A DNA stretch of 64,000 nt from Sulfotelmatobacter sp049792875 (GTDB taxonomy: Bacteria; Acidobacteriota; Terriglobia; Terriglobales; Acidobacteriaceae), in NCBI GenBank assembly GCA_049792875.1, contig JBARBI010000127.1, forward strand, positions 22,333 to 86,332. The letters run 5' to 3'. Within the stretch, counting starts at the first letter, position 1, and the number at the start of each line of letters is the position of its first letter. The notes below the pieces were generated by a model. The model was not told the origin of the DNA and did no database searches. It saw only the letters and a program-made list of their open reading frames with translations. The translations under genes and the position numbers were made by a program. Positions 50,441-58,535 of the stretch are shown in pieces.

Positions 50441-51459
50441 TGTCCCGCCTTCGCATCGGCTCCCGCGGTTCACAACTAGCACTCTGGCAGGCAAACCACA
50501 TTTCTGCGCTCCTACGTTCAGGCGGCCACGAAGTCGAAATCGAAATCATTCACACCACCGGCGACAAGATTACCGATGTCGCCCTGGCCATGGTTGGCAC
50601 CAAGGGCATGTTCACCAAGGAGATCGAAGAGGCCCTCGCCGCAGGCCGCGTCGATCTCGCCGTGCACTCGCTGAAAGACTTGCCCACCGAACTTCCTCCT
50701 GGATTTGAGATCGCCGCCATCACCGAACGCCAGGACCCGCGCGACGCCTTCTGCTCGCGCCACTATGCCAGCTTTCAGGAGCTGCCCCAGAAAGCGCGCG
50801 TCGGCACATCCAGCCTGCGCCGCCAGGCGCAACTCAAAGCCGTCCGACCAGATCTCGACATTCATCCTCTGCGCGGTAACGTAGACACGCGCCTGCGCAA
50901 ACTCGAGCAGGGAGAATACGACGCCATCATCCTCGCTTCGGCCGGACTGAAGCGCCTGGGCAAAACGGAACTCATCAAACAGATCATCTCCGCCGAAGTC
51001 ATGTGTCCTGCAGCGGGCCAAGGCGCGCTCGGCATTGAGATCCGCAAGGGCGATACCGCCACCCGCCAGCACCTGGAATTCCTGAACGACCCCGCCGCCC
51101 GCGCCGCCACCACCTGCGAACGCGCCCTGCTCAACAGCCTGGGCGGAGGCTGCCAGGTCCCCATCGGCGCCTTCGCAGAGGTTCGATTCGCACAAGACGA
51201 CAAGACTCACGTAGGGGCGGACGCATTCGTCCGCCCCCTGGCTCCAGCCGAAGCTTCAGCCGAAGGGGTTCGCCTCCACCTAGAATCCATCGTTGCCGAC
51301 CCCGACGGCTCGAAACTCCTTCGCGACTCGCGTGATGGCAAAATTGACGATCCCGAAACACTAGGCAACGCCGCCGGTAAAGCCTTGCTCGCTCGCGGCG
51401 GCGATCAGATCCTGGAAGCCGTCTACGGCCGTGGGTTGGCCGTGCCGCCCCAACCATGA
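50440..51459 (+). CDS. hemC: Porphobilinogen deaminase (hydroxymethylbilane synthase)
   Basis: A 339-residue enzyme that joins four porphobilinogens into hydroxymethylbilane. Cys238 in LGGGCQVPIGAFAE carries the dipyrromethane cofactor. IGSRGSQLALWQANHI, GTKGMFTKEIEEAL and VHSLKDLPTELPPGFEIAAI are classic segments. It is about 25 residues longer than usual: after the cofactor loop there is an insert, near residues 248-275 (DKTHVGADAFVRPLAPAEAS), that coincides with a family C palindrome at 51211-51238. The reading frame is intact. Confidence 0.97.
   Translation: MSRLRIGSRGSQLALWQANHISALLRSGGHEVEIEIIHTTGDKITDVALAMVGTKGMFTKEIEEALAAGRVDLAVHSLKDLPTELPPGFEIAAITERQDPRDAFCSRHYASFQELPQKARVGTSSLRRQAQLKAVRPDLDIHPLRGNVDTRLRKLEQGEYDAIILASAGLKRLGKTELIKQIISAEVMCPAAGQGALGIEIRKGDTATRQHLEFLNDPAARAATTCERALLNSLGGGCQVPIGAFAEVRFAQDDKTHVGADAFVRPLAPAEASAEGVRLHLESIVADPDGSKLLRDSRDGKIDDPETLGNAAGKALLARGGDQILEAVYGRGLAVPPQP
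51211..51238 (+). repeat. Family C palindromic repeat inside hemC
   Basis: GTAGGGGCGGACGCATTCGT followed by CCGCCCCC. The arms GGGGCGGACG and CGTCCGCCCC are perfect reverse complements around CATT. It lies in frame within hemC. Confidence 0.85.
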
Positions 51460-51492
51460 GTCGCGAGGCGGGACGAGCACGATCCGTATCAG

Positions 51493-51550
51493 GGCGTGCC
51501 TTCAGGCATGCCGTCCATCGGCCACAGGCGATCTCGCCTTCAGGCGCTGG
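51493..51550 (+). repeat. Paired small hairpins between hemC and the next gene
   Basis: GGCGTGCC-TTCA-GGCATGCC (51493-51512) and AGGCGA-TC-TCGCCT (51526-51539) are two short hairpins, both followed by TTCAGGC-like sequence. They occupy the 103-base gap after hemC and may be another dispersed repeat or an RNA-processing or attenuation signal. Confidence 0.45.
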
Positions 51551-51562
51551 GGTTGTCATCGA

Positions 51563-52096
51563 ATGAGCCGCAACGTTCTTCTGAAAATCCTGGGCGGCGC
51601 CAAGAATCCGGCCCATCTCCGGCGCTGGATCAACTTCTGGCCACCGTTTCTGGGCGCGGGCATTCGCATCAAATACATCTCACCCGACACGAAAGCCATT
51701 GACGTCGAAATGAGGCTGAGCTTCTGGAATGCCAACTACGTGGGCACGCATTTTGGCGGATCGCTCTTTGCCATGGCGGATCCTTTCTATATGCTCATGC
51801 TGATGGCAAATCTGGGGCGCGACTACATTGTCTGGGATAAAGCCGCGAGCATCCGCTACCGCAAGCCGGGGAAGGGAACGGTCCGCGCCGAATTCCGCCT
51901 GAGTGACGCCCAACTCAACGATATTCGTGAGAAGCTGAAGACGCTGCCGAAATACGAACCGACGTTTCAGGTGGAAGTGAAGGATGAATCGGGCGAAGTC
52001 GTAGCGGTGGTGGAAAAGCTGGTGCACGTTCGTAGGAAGCGGCCGGATGAACAAAGCCAACTGAACAGCGGCGAAAGGATGCAACCCACGGTGTAA
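51563..52096 (+). CDS. DUF4442/YiiD-like hot-dog-fold protein
   Basis: A 177-residue protein resembling DUF4442 thioesterase-like proteins. WINFWPPFLGAGIRIKYISP is followed by the hot-dog helix region FWNANYVGTHFGGSLFAMAD. By fold it could bind or cleave an acyl-CoA or acyl-ACP, but the reaction is unknown. I chose the ATG at 51563, as the sequence upstream is repeat-derived. It sits within the hem gene run between hemC and hemD with no known link to heme. Confidence 0.78.
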   Translation: MSRNVLLKILGGAKNPAHLRRWINFWPPFLGAGIRIKYISPDTKAIDVEMRLSFWNANYVGTHFGGSLFAMADPFYMLMLMANLGRDYIVWDKAASIRYRKPGKGTVRAEFRLSDAQLNDIREKLKTLPKYEPTFQVEVKDESGEVVAVVEKLVHVRRKRPDEQSQLNSGERMQPTV

Positions 52097-52145
52097 GGCG
52101 GCGGGATCAAACGAGAAGGGCAAGCGAGGCGAAAGAAGAAGATTC

Positions 52146-52781
52146 GTGTACGTCCCTGAACATTTCCGTTTGCACGATCACGCTGCCGCGTTGACCTTCA
52201 TGAAGGCCAACCCATTTATCATTCTCGTGTCCGCCACGTCCGAGGAACCCTTCGCCACGCACGCCCCGGTGGTGGTGCGCGAGACCGGTGAGCACCTCAT
52301 CATCCGCGGCCATGTGGCCAAAGCGAACCCTCATTGGCGCCATCTCGAGCAGCATCCGCCCTGCCTGACCATCTTCCATGGTCCGCATGCCTATGTGTCG
52401 GCTTCCAACTACATGACCCGCGAAAACGTTCCTACCTGGAATTACGGCGCGGTGCATGTGTACGGTAACGCACGGGTATTCGCTTCGCATGAAGAGTTGC
52501 AAGGCGTGTTGCACGAACTGATGGGTACGTTCGAGCCCGCCTATGCCGAACAGTGGGCCAGCCTCAGCACGGCCTACCGCGAACGCATGCTGAGCCATAT
52601 CGTCGGCTTCGAAATCGCAGTCACGCGAATCGAAGCCAAGTTCAAACTAAGCCAGAACCGCACCCGCGAAGAACAGTCGAACGTGATCACATCTCTGGAG
52701 AAGGCCGAGGACACGGCGGTCTCAGGCGTGTCGCGCCTGATGCGCGAGCAAGGGCTAGGTGTGAAAAAGGAGCACGATTGA
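52146..52781 (+). CDS. PaiB-type FMN-binding protein
   Basis: A 211-residue protein of the PaiB (negative transcriptional regulator, flavin-binding split barrel) family. It starts YVPEHFRLHD, the family hallmark, and contains ATHAPVVVRE, GHVAKANPHWRHLE, VSASNYMTRENVPTWNYGAV and HIVGFEIAVTRIEAKFKLSQ followed by NR. Members bind FMN-like flavins and some were described as repressors, though an enzymatic or heme-linked role is possible. The start is GTG at 52146. Located inside the heme operon, 35 bases before hemD. Confidence 0.88.
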   Translation: MYVPEHFRLHDHAAALTFMKANPFIILVSATSEEPFATHAPVVVRETGEHLIIRGHVAKANPHWRHLEQHPPCLTIFHGPHAYVSASNYMTRENVPTWNYGAVHVYGNARVFASHEELQGVLHELMGTFEPAYAEQWASLSTAYRERMLSHIVGFEIAVTRIEAKFKLSQNRTREEQSNVITSLEKAEDTAVSGVSRLMREQGLGVKKEHD

Positions 52782-52816
52782 GCCTGGGACAAGCACTCCT
52801 GCCGGCCACTCTAACC

Positions 52817-53668
52817 ATGAGCAAGCAGATAAAAGCGGCGACGAGCCAACCTCTGAAGGGAATCCGCGTCCTGGTGGGCCGTGCTAAGCATCAGGCGGGT
52901 GCGCTCTCCGGCGAACTGCGCGAGCGCGGCGCGACGGTCATCGAGATCCCCTTCATTGAGATTCGCAAGCCAAAGTCATTCAAGCCCCTCGATCGAGCGC
53001 TGAAGAGCCTAGACACTTACGACTGGTTGATCCTGACCAGCGTGAACGGCGTCGAAGCCATGTGGGAGCGCATGTGCAAGTTGGCGCTCAAGCAAGGACA
53101 TCTGGGATCCCTAAGCGTCGCCGCCATCGGTCCCGCCACAAAGAAAGCAGTCGAACAGCGTGGTCAACGAGTGCACGTCATCCCCAAAGAATACGTGGCG
53201 GAGTCCGTCGTGCGGAGCTTGAAAAACCGGGTCAGAGGGAAACGGGTTCTATTGGTGCGCGCCAAAGTTGCCCGAGACGTCATTCCTTCTGAACTGCGCA
53301 AGGCAGGAGCTCACGTTGATGTCGTCGAGGCGTACGAAACCCTCGTGCCTCAATCTTCGCGGATCCGACTGCGCGCTGCCTTGAAAAGTACAAAAAGGCG
53401 CCCTCATGTGGTTACGTTTACCAGTTCCTCGACGGTGCGCAATTTTGTGGAATTATTGGGCTCACATCGGGCTGCACGCGTGTCACTCGCACGCGGGCGA
53501 GAGCGCCCGCGCCACACAGGTCTCGACGGGATCCTTATGGCTTCGATCGGTCCAGTCACTTCGGCAACTTTGCGCGACCTGGGCCTGCCAGTTGACATCG
53601 CGGCCAAAGAGTTCACGATCCCAGGACTAGTCGCAGCGCTCGTGAAAACCTTCGCCACGCAGTCCTGA
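52817..53668 (+). CDS. hemD: Uroporphyrinogen-III synthase
   Basis: A 283-residue enzyme that closes and inverts ring D of hydroxymethylbilane. GIRVLVGRAKHQAGALSGEL, DWLILTSVNGVEAMWERM, VAAIGPATKKAVEQRG, LLVRAKVARDVIPSELR and VVTFTSSSTVRNFVELLG are typical of the two-lobed fold, and ASIGPVTSATLRDLGLPVDI ends it. Between the last two an insert at residues about 212-236 (VSLARGRERPRHTGLDG) coincides with a family B palindrome. The ATG at 52817 is favoured; a TTG overlapping the paiB stop is possible. It ends the operon. Confidence 0.93.
   Translation: MSKQIKAATSQPLKGIRVLVGRAKHQAGALSGELRERGATVIEIPFIEIRKPKSFKPLDRALKSLDTYDWLILTSVNGVEAMWERMCKLALKQGHLGSLSVAAIGPATKKAVEQRGQRVHVIPKEYVAESVVRSLKNRVRGKRVLLVRAKVARDVIPSELRKAGAHVDVVEAYETLVPQSSRIRLRAALKSTKRRPHVVTFTSSSTVRNFVELLGSHRAARVSLARGRERPRHTGLDGILMASIGPVTSATLRDLGLPVDIAAKEFTIPGLVAALVKTFATQS
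53490..53518 (-). repeat. Family B palindromic repeat inside hemD
   Basis: On the minus strand it reads TGTGGCGCGGGCGCTCTCGC, then CCGCGTGC. It matches the copies in nagZ and anmK but in opposite orientation to the host gene. It is in frame within hemD. Confidence 0.75.
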
Positions 53669-53689
53669 TCGTAAAGAGCTGCCTCGGTG

Positions 53690-53722
53690 GAGCTCTGTGG
53701 CCTCTGTGGTTATGTCTTGGAT
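53690..53722. repeat. Gene-end repeat (family E), between hemD and the S9 gene
   Basis: CCTCGGTGGAGCTCTGTGGC followed by CTCTGTGGTTATG is a degenerate relative of the copies at 37606 and 59802. It lies a few bases beyond the S9 peptidase stop. Confidence 0.4.
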
Positions 53723-53725
53723 TTT

Positions 53726-55711
53726 TTATTCAGTCACCGTGCAACTACAATCGGCGGGCACGACATGGGCCAGCAGGAAGTCTGCCACGCGCTTGTAGGC
53801 GTCAATCTGGTTTTCCACGCGCGCAAAGCCATGGCCTTCATTTTCGTAAACCTTGTAATCCACGGTGCCCCCGCGCTTCTTGATGGCCTCGACCACCTGT
53901 TGCGTCTCTGACTTCGGGCATCGCGGATCGTGTCCCCCGGCAAGCAGCAGCAGAGGCGCCTTGATCTGATCGATGAAGTTGATCGGGGAACGGTCTTCGT
54001 ACAGCCCTTTGTTCTTGACCAGATCACCCATGGTCGCCAGGTCGGACTGCTGCAGCACGGGGTCTTCATTCTGAATTTCGGTGAACCAGTTCACGAACGG
54101 AACGATGGGCACGCCCGCAGCCCAGATTTCCGGTGCCTTCGTCACCGCCATCATGCTGAGGTAGCCGCCGTAGCTTCCGCCCATGACGGCGATCTTTTTG
54201 GGATCGAGATGGCCTGTCTGCTTGATCCAGTCGACGCCAGCCAGCACGTCCTGCAGGTCGCCGCCACCCATATCGAACAGATTCGCTTGCTGGAATTCTT
54301 TGCCGTATCCGGTCGATCCCCGGTAGTTGGGCGCGAGCACCATGTATCCCTGATTGGCGGCGTACTGCACGAAGCGGTTGAAAGAGTTCATGCTCTGGGC
54401 CGTCGGGCCACCGTGAATGTAGACGATGGCCGCGTTCTGCCCGTTGCGCACCATGTTGAAGGGCACGTAGAGAAACGCGGAGATGGTCCACTTGCCGTCG
54501 CGGCTGGGATAGTGCACCAGATAGGGCTCGACCATATCCTCGGAGCGCACGCCCGCGACCAGCGAGTGCGTAACCTGCACGGACTTGCCGGCAGCCAAGT
54601 CGTAGACCCAAAGATCGCCGGGGGCGGTTGGGCCGTTGTGGTAGTAGAGGAGGTGCTTGCCGTCTGCACTGAACGCCGAGTAACCGCCCGCAGGTTCGTT
54701 CACGCCTTTGGGGATGGGGAGAGCACAGGACTTGCCGGTTGAAAGATCGTAGAGATAGATATCTTCGTTGCCATCTACGTTGGCGCTGAAGGTGATGTGC
54801 TTCCCGTCGGGCGAGAACTCGCTTCCGCGAATCTCCCATTTGTCCTGGGTGAGCCACTGGACCTTCTGCGTCGCAATCTCGAGCAGGCCGATGTTTTCAT
54901 AGCCGTTGGCGGCGTTCGAGGTCAGCAACACGCGCTTGCCGTCGGGCGAGATGTTGTTTGCGAGGAACCGCTGCTCGCCCTGGTGCGGCGTGAGTAGCGT
55001 GCTCTTTCCCGTCGCCACGTCTGCGATAAAGATGTTCGAGTCCGTCCCTTTGGCCTGCTCCTGGGTGTAGACGATGGACTTCCCGTCCTTCGACCAGATG
55101 GGATGGGAGTTTCCTTTATCCTGCGGCGTGTTGGAGGTGACATGCTTCACTTCCCGCATCACCATGTCGTAGATGTCGATCTCGTAGGCCGCGGAGGTCT
55201 TCGGCTTCACTTCATAAGCCAGGTAGCGTCCGTCGGGCGACCACGTAGGGCCCAGTTCGGCGATCTCGCGCGTCTGAGTGAGGTTAACAACCTTGCCTGT
55301 CTTCGGCGAGACGAGGAAAATGTCCCACTGTTCGTCGCCGTCGTAGTCGGACTGGTAAGCGATCCATTTTCCGTCGGGCGACCATGCCGGAGCGGTCTGG
55401 CGCTGGTCGCTGACCGTCAACTGCACCGGCCATCCTCCCTCGGCCGGGACGAGCCACAGATTATTGCGTCCGCTCATGTTGGAGATGAAAGCGATGCTCT
55501 TGCCGTCGGGAGACCATGTGGGACGGCCTACCTGGCGCGTCATGTAGAGCTTCTCGATGGTCAGACTGCGCGGCTCGACCTGCGCGTTGGGCTTGGAAGA
55601 GATCTTCTTCGGATCGGTCACAGCCTGGGGCTTGGGCAGGGTCTGGGCGGCAGTTTCGGCGACGACAGTGCTCATGATTATGACGATAGCAAAGAGAGTG
55701 AATGGGCGCAT
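53726..55711 (-). CDS. Exported S9-family prolyl oligopeptidase/dipeptidyl-peptidase
   Basis: A 661-residue protein with a signal peptide (residues 1-23), a WD40/TolB-like beta-propeller (about residues 50-390) with repeated WSPDGK(S/W) segments, and an alpha/beta-hydrolase domain (about 400-655). The catalytic triad is visible: Ser in MGGSYGGYLSMMA, Asp in LAGGHDPRCPKSE and His in NEGHGFARVEN. The family removes short peptides or acyl groups from peptide N-termini in the periplasm. The start ATG at 55711 is followed directly by the hydrophobic leader. It is convergent with hemD. Confidence 0.9.
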   Translation of the reverse strand: MRPFTLFAIVIIMSTVVAETAAQTLPKPQAVTDPKKISSKPNAQVEPRSLTIEKLYMTRQVGRPTWSPDGKSIAFISNMSGRNNLWLVPAEGGWPVQLTVSDQRQTAPAWSPDGKWIAYQSDYDGDEQWDIFLVSPKTGKVVNLTQTREIAELGPTWSPDGRYLAYEVKPKTSAAYEIDIYDMVMREVKHVTSNTPQDKGNSHPIWSKDGKSIVYTQEQAKGTDSNIFIADVATGKSTLLTPHQGEQRFLANNISPDGKRVLLTSNAANGYENIGLLEIATQKVQWLTQDKWEIRGSEFSPDGKHITFSANVDGNEDIYLYDLSTGKSCALPIPKGVNEPAGGYSAFSADGKHLLYYHNGPTAPGDLWVYDLAAGKSVQVTHSLVAGVRSEDMVEPYLVHYPSRDGKWTISAFLYVPFNMVRNGQNAAIVYIHGGPTAQSMNSFNRFVQYAANQGYMVLAPNYRGSTGYGKEFQQANLFDMGGGDLQDVLAGVDWIKQTGHLDPKKIAVMGGSYGGYLSMMAVTKAPEIWAAGVPIVPFVNWFTEIQNEDPVLQQSDLATMGDLVKNKGLYEDRSPINFIDQIKAPLLLLAGGHDPRCPKSETQQVVEAIKKRGGTVDYKVYENEGHGFARVENQIDAYKRVADFLLAHVVPADCSCTVTE

Positions 55712-55758
55712 TTGGGCAGGAGACCTCGGGACAAGAAAAAGAAGTTTAGCAAAATCCG

Positions 55759-55782
55759 AAGGAGTCCCGCGGGACTCTCCTT
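55759..55782 (-). terminator. Possible terminator hairpin at the nth stop
   Basis: AAGGAGTCCCGCGGGACTCT, continuing CCTT, forms a hairpin around the nth stop codon. On the minus strand it is followed by a weak T-rich stretch (GGATTTTG), so efficiency is uncertain. Confidence 0.35.
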
Positions 55783-56686
55783 AGGCCTTTGCATTCTTGT
55801 GCATGTCCACGGTGCTCCAGGTCTTGTCGGCGGCGTGGCAGAGGTTTTCCAGGGCGCAATCGGCGCACTTGGGTTTGCGGGCGATGCACAGCTTGCGTCC
55901 GTGCCAGATGATCTGATGGGAGAACAGAATCCATTTTTCGCGCGGCAGGATCCGCATGAGATCCTGCTCGATCTTCTGGGGATCATTTTGGGTGGTGAGT
56001 TCCAGTCGCCGCGAGATGCGGTGGACGTGGGTGTCGACCACAACGCCATCGGCTTTATGGAACCAGCTGCCGAGCACGACGTTCGCGGTCTTGCGGGCGA
56101 CGCCCGGCAACGTGAGCAGCTTTTCCATTTCGTCGGGGACCTGTCCGCCGAAGTCAGCGACGATCTTCTTCGCGGCGCCGACGACTGATTTGGATTTATT
56201 GCGGAAGAATCCAGTGGAGCGCACGTCCGGCTCCAGTTGTTCCGGGGTCAGCGCGGCGAAGGCTTCGACTGTCGGATATTTGCGGAAAAGCTCGGGCGTG
56301 ACGCGGTTCACATTCGCGTCGGTGGATTGGGCGGAGAGGATGGTTGCCACGAGGAGTTCCCACGCGCTCGAGTGCGTCAGGGCGCAGGTGACATTGGGGT
56401 AGAGTTGGTCGAGGCGGGTCAGAATTTCGGACACGCGCTCGGGGGCGATGGGATTGTAGCCTTTGAGCTTGGGAGCGGGAGCGGACCCGAGTCTTGCGGT
56501 GGCACCCTTGCGCCCCTTCGGGGCTGGACGGCCGAGGGCGACCGTCCCCACATGGGCCTTTTCCGGAGGGGCGGGACGGGCAGGAGTGCCCGTTCCCACA
56601 CGGGCTGCCACATGAGCTATCCCTGCGCGGGCCTTATCTTGGCGGCCGGTGCGGGCGGGTTGGCGAGGTAACACACCTCGGGGCAT
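55781..56686 (-). CDS. nth: Endonuclease III with repeat-derived N-terminal extension
   Basis: A 301-residue DNA glycosylase/AP-lyase that removes oxidised pyrimidines. The core starts near residue 78 (PERVSEILTRLDQLYPNVTC). It includes TILSAQSTDANVNRV, the helix-hairpin-helix LPGVARKTANVV with the catalytic Lys, Asp in VVVDTHVHRISRRL, and the iron-sulfur cysteines in CIARKPKCADCALENLC. Normal members have about 210-230 residues; this one has about 75 more at the N-terminus, rich in Ala, Arg, Pro and Gly. The start at 56686 is supported by GAGGAG 9 bases upstream. The extension coincides with family A and B palindromes. Confidence 0.93.
   Translation of the reverse strand: MPRGVLPRQPARTGRQDKARAGIAHVAARVGTGTPARPAPPEKAHVGTVALGRPAPKGRKGATARLGSAPAPKLKGYNPIAPERVSEILTRLDQLYPNVTCALTHSSAWELLVATILSAQSTDANVNRVTPELFRKYPTVEAFAALTPEQLEPDVRSTGFFRNKSKSVVGAAKKIVADFGGQVPDEMEKLLTLPGVARKTANVVLGSWFHKADGVVVDTHVHRISRRLELTTQNDPQKIEQDLMRILPREKWILFSHQIIWHGRKLCIARKPKCADCALENLCHAADKTWSTVDMHKNAKA
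56505..56553 (-). repeat. Family A palindromic repeat inside nth
   Basis: On the minus strand it reads TGTGGGGACGGTCGCCCTCG and then GCCGTCCAGCCCCGAAGG, a good match to the copy in mutS. It encodes about residues 45-61 of the nth extension. Confidence 0.8.
56572..56601 (-). repeat. Family B palindromic repeat inside nth
   Basis: On the minus strand it reads GTGTGGGAACGGGCACTCCT and then GCCCGTCCCG. It encodes about residues 29-39 of the nth extension, beside the family A copy. Confidence 0.8.
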
Positions 56687-56792
56687 GAAACGTCTCCTCG
56701 GGCAACATCTTAACAATGATCTTCGGTCGAGTGCACGCACACGGCGGAATCGTGGTTACGGGAGCACGAACGAGGGCATTTCGATCGTCGTT

Positions 56793-57944
56793 TCACGGCA
56801 GGACTTCGTAAGTGGTCATCATGCCGCCGGCCATGTGGTCGCTGAGGTGGCAGTGAAACATCCAGGTGCCTACGTTATCGGGCGTCATATCGGCTACCAC
56901 GAACTGCGCGGGGGCCAGGGAAAGGATGTCGGTATGATGCTTGTCCACGGTCACGATGTTTCCGTGCCAGTGGGGCGTGTGGAAGTTAAAGCCGTCTCCC
57001 ATCGTCATCAGGTACCAGCGAGCGTGTTCGCCCTTGTGGATCTGAATGGGCGGATTGTTTCCGAAAATGTATCCGTTGATGGTGAACTTGTGATTAATCA
57101 GAGCGAAGCCATGGCCCATCGTCAGGTCTGCATTGCCGTCGACGTCTTCGGGTACCAGTTCCAGCTTCTTGATTGACTTGGGATCGCCGGCGTAAGTGTC
57201 GATGTTGTGCTGGAAGTAGTGGCTCTGGTTCTCGTCGATGATCATGAACAGCGCGAACAATTCGCGCTCAACATCCTTGGGACTGCCGTCGGGGCGTGCC
57301 ATGCCTTTCGCAGTAATGACAATGGGACCAATCAAGCCGGCATTGACGTCCTTGGGTTCATAGTTATGGGAATGGTAGAGCCACATGACGGAACTGCCGT
57401 CTTCTGGTCCGGGTCCAGCGCGCTCGGGTACGTTCCATGTGTATTTATGGGTGTGGCCGGGAGCGACCAAGCCGGTGGATTCGGGCGACATACCGGCGTA
57501 GGGCGCTCCTTCAGAATCCTTCGCATAGGACACGCCATGCGGATGCATTCCATAAAACTGATTCGTGTTGTTGCGGAAAACAATCTGGATGGTGTCGCCC
57601 ACCTCGGCGCGGACCACGGGACCAAGAATGCCCATGTGCTCTTCCGCGGCGGGACGCGGTTTCAGGACCTGAAAAGTGGCGTCGGTGTATTCCCGATAGA
57701 TGGCTTTGCGGTACATCTGGCCGATGCGGTCTTTGCCCTTCTCGGTCCAGATGCCGGTGGATTTGTCGAAAGGCTTGCCGGTCATGTGGTCCATGTTGTG
57801 GGGCGCATAGTCCCACTCGACCTCATCGGCAGAGATGTAGTACATCCGAGTCTTGCCGGCGGCGGCTTGGCCGGACTGCGCAGCGCAGGGCAGGGACAGC
57901 AAGCAGAAAGCCAGGAAACAGAATCTCAGAAGCGAAGTTCGCAT
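56793..57944 (-). CDS. Ceruloplasmin-like two-domain multicopper oxidase, exported
   Basis: A 383-residue protein with a signal peptide (residues 1-24, ending PCAAQ) and two cupredoxin domains. Copper ligands are complete: MHPHGVSY, WLYHSHNYEPKD, FHTPHWHGN and MFHCHLSDHMAGGM, together giving the type 1, 2 and 3 sites. The stretch YHSHNYEPKDVNAGLIGPIV and the following DENQSHYFQHNIDTY strongly resemble vertebrate ceruloplasmin/hephaestin and factor VIII domains. It would oxidise metals or phenolic substrates with O2 in the periplasm. The ATG at 57944 is chosen from the signal peptide and a GGAGAG site; the frame opens at 58022. Confidence 0.88.
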   Translation of the reverse strand: MRTSLLRFCFLAFCLLSLPCAAQSGQAAAGKTRMYYISADEVEWDYAPHNMDHMTGKPFDKSTGIWTEKGKDRIGQMYRKAIYREYTDATFQVLKPRPAAEEHMGILGPVVRAEVGDTIQIVFRNNTNQFYGMHPHGVSYAKDSEGAPYAGMSPESTGLVAPGHTHKYTWNVPERAGPGPEDGSSVMWLYHSHNYEPKDVNAGLIGPIVITAKGMARPDGSPKDVERELFALFMIIDENQSHYFQHNIDTYAGDPKSIKKLELVPEDVDGNADLTMGHGFALINHKFTINGYIFGNNPPIQIHKGEHARWYLMTMGDGFNFHTPHWHGNIVTVDKHHTDILSLAPAQFVVADMTPDNVGTWMFHCHLSDHMAGGMMTTYEVLP

Positions 57945-58189
57945 AGTTTTGTCGGTCTCTCCGGGGTTGTCACGGAAACGCACCTTAGCCGGATTCCCCT
58001 CGAAAAGCAACCTAATTGTCATCCCATGGCACGGAAGCGCTCCGGTGGAGGTATTCGGGGCACAGGGGTCGCTCGAGGACGGCCAACGGCAAGGGCGCGC
58101 ACTGTCCGTCGGTAACCACTCTGGGAATTGACGCCTCTCCCGGCCCCCGGTAGTCTGGAACTACACCAGCGAGAGTCAGGAATAATCCA

Positions 58190-58414
58190 GTGGCAGTCAA
58201 CTCAATCCAACTCGGTCAAGTGTGGCGCAGCGAAGCGGATGGCCAGGACTACCTGGTCACGAAGGTTTACAACGAAGTGTTTTCGCAATACGCCATGCTC
58301 AGGCCGGCTGGAATCACGGCTCCTGATGCACCCACGGTGCGAGTGAAAGTCATTAAGAGTCCACAGGGAGCCACCTTGCCCGGCTACGCGTTCACTCAAG
58401 AAGGTTCGTTCTAG
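58190..58414 (+). CDS. Small soluble protein of unknown function
   Basis: A 74-residue protein, probably all beta (IQLGQVWRSEADGQDYLVTK, ending LPGYAFTQEGSF). It begins with GTG at 58190 and has a CAGGA ribosome site. No family is recognised. Its length and composition resemble small conserved acidobacterial proteins, but I cannot verify this. Confidence 0.5.
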   Translation: MAVNSIQLGQVWRSEADGQDYLVTKVYNEVFSQYAMLRPAGITAPDAPTVRVKVIKSPQGATLPGYAFTQEGSF

Positions 58415-58458
58415 CGCGGCACTTCGGTTGCCGATTTCCATTACACTGAAAACAAGTT

Positions 58459-58532
58459 CCCAATTCTCGGTTCTCAGTGCTGAGACAAACCCATCGGGCC
58501 TTTACTGAGAACTTGGAACTGAGAACTGGGAT
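58459..58532. repeat. Inverted TTCTCAGTTC-type repeat
   Basis: TTCCCAATTCTCGGTTCTCAG at one end pairs with ACTGAGAACTTGGAACTGAG and GAACTGGGATC at the other, forming a long imperfect hairpin just before the dedA ATG. The unit GAACTGAGAACT is internally repeated. Confidence 0.55.
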
Positions 58533-58535
58533 CTC

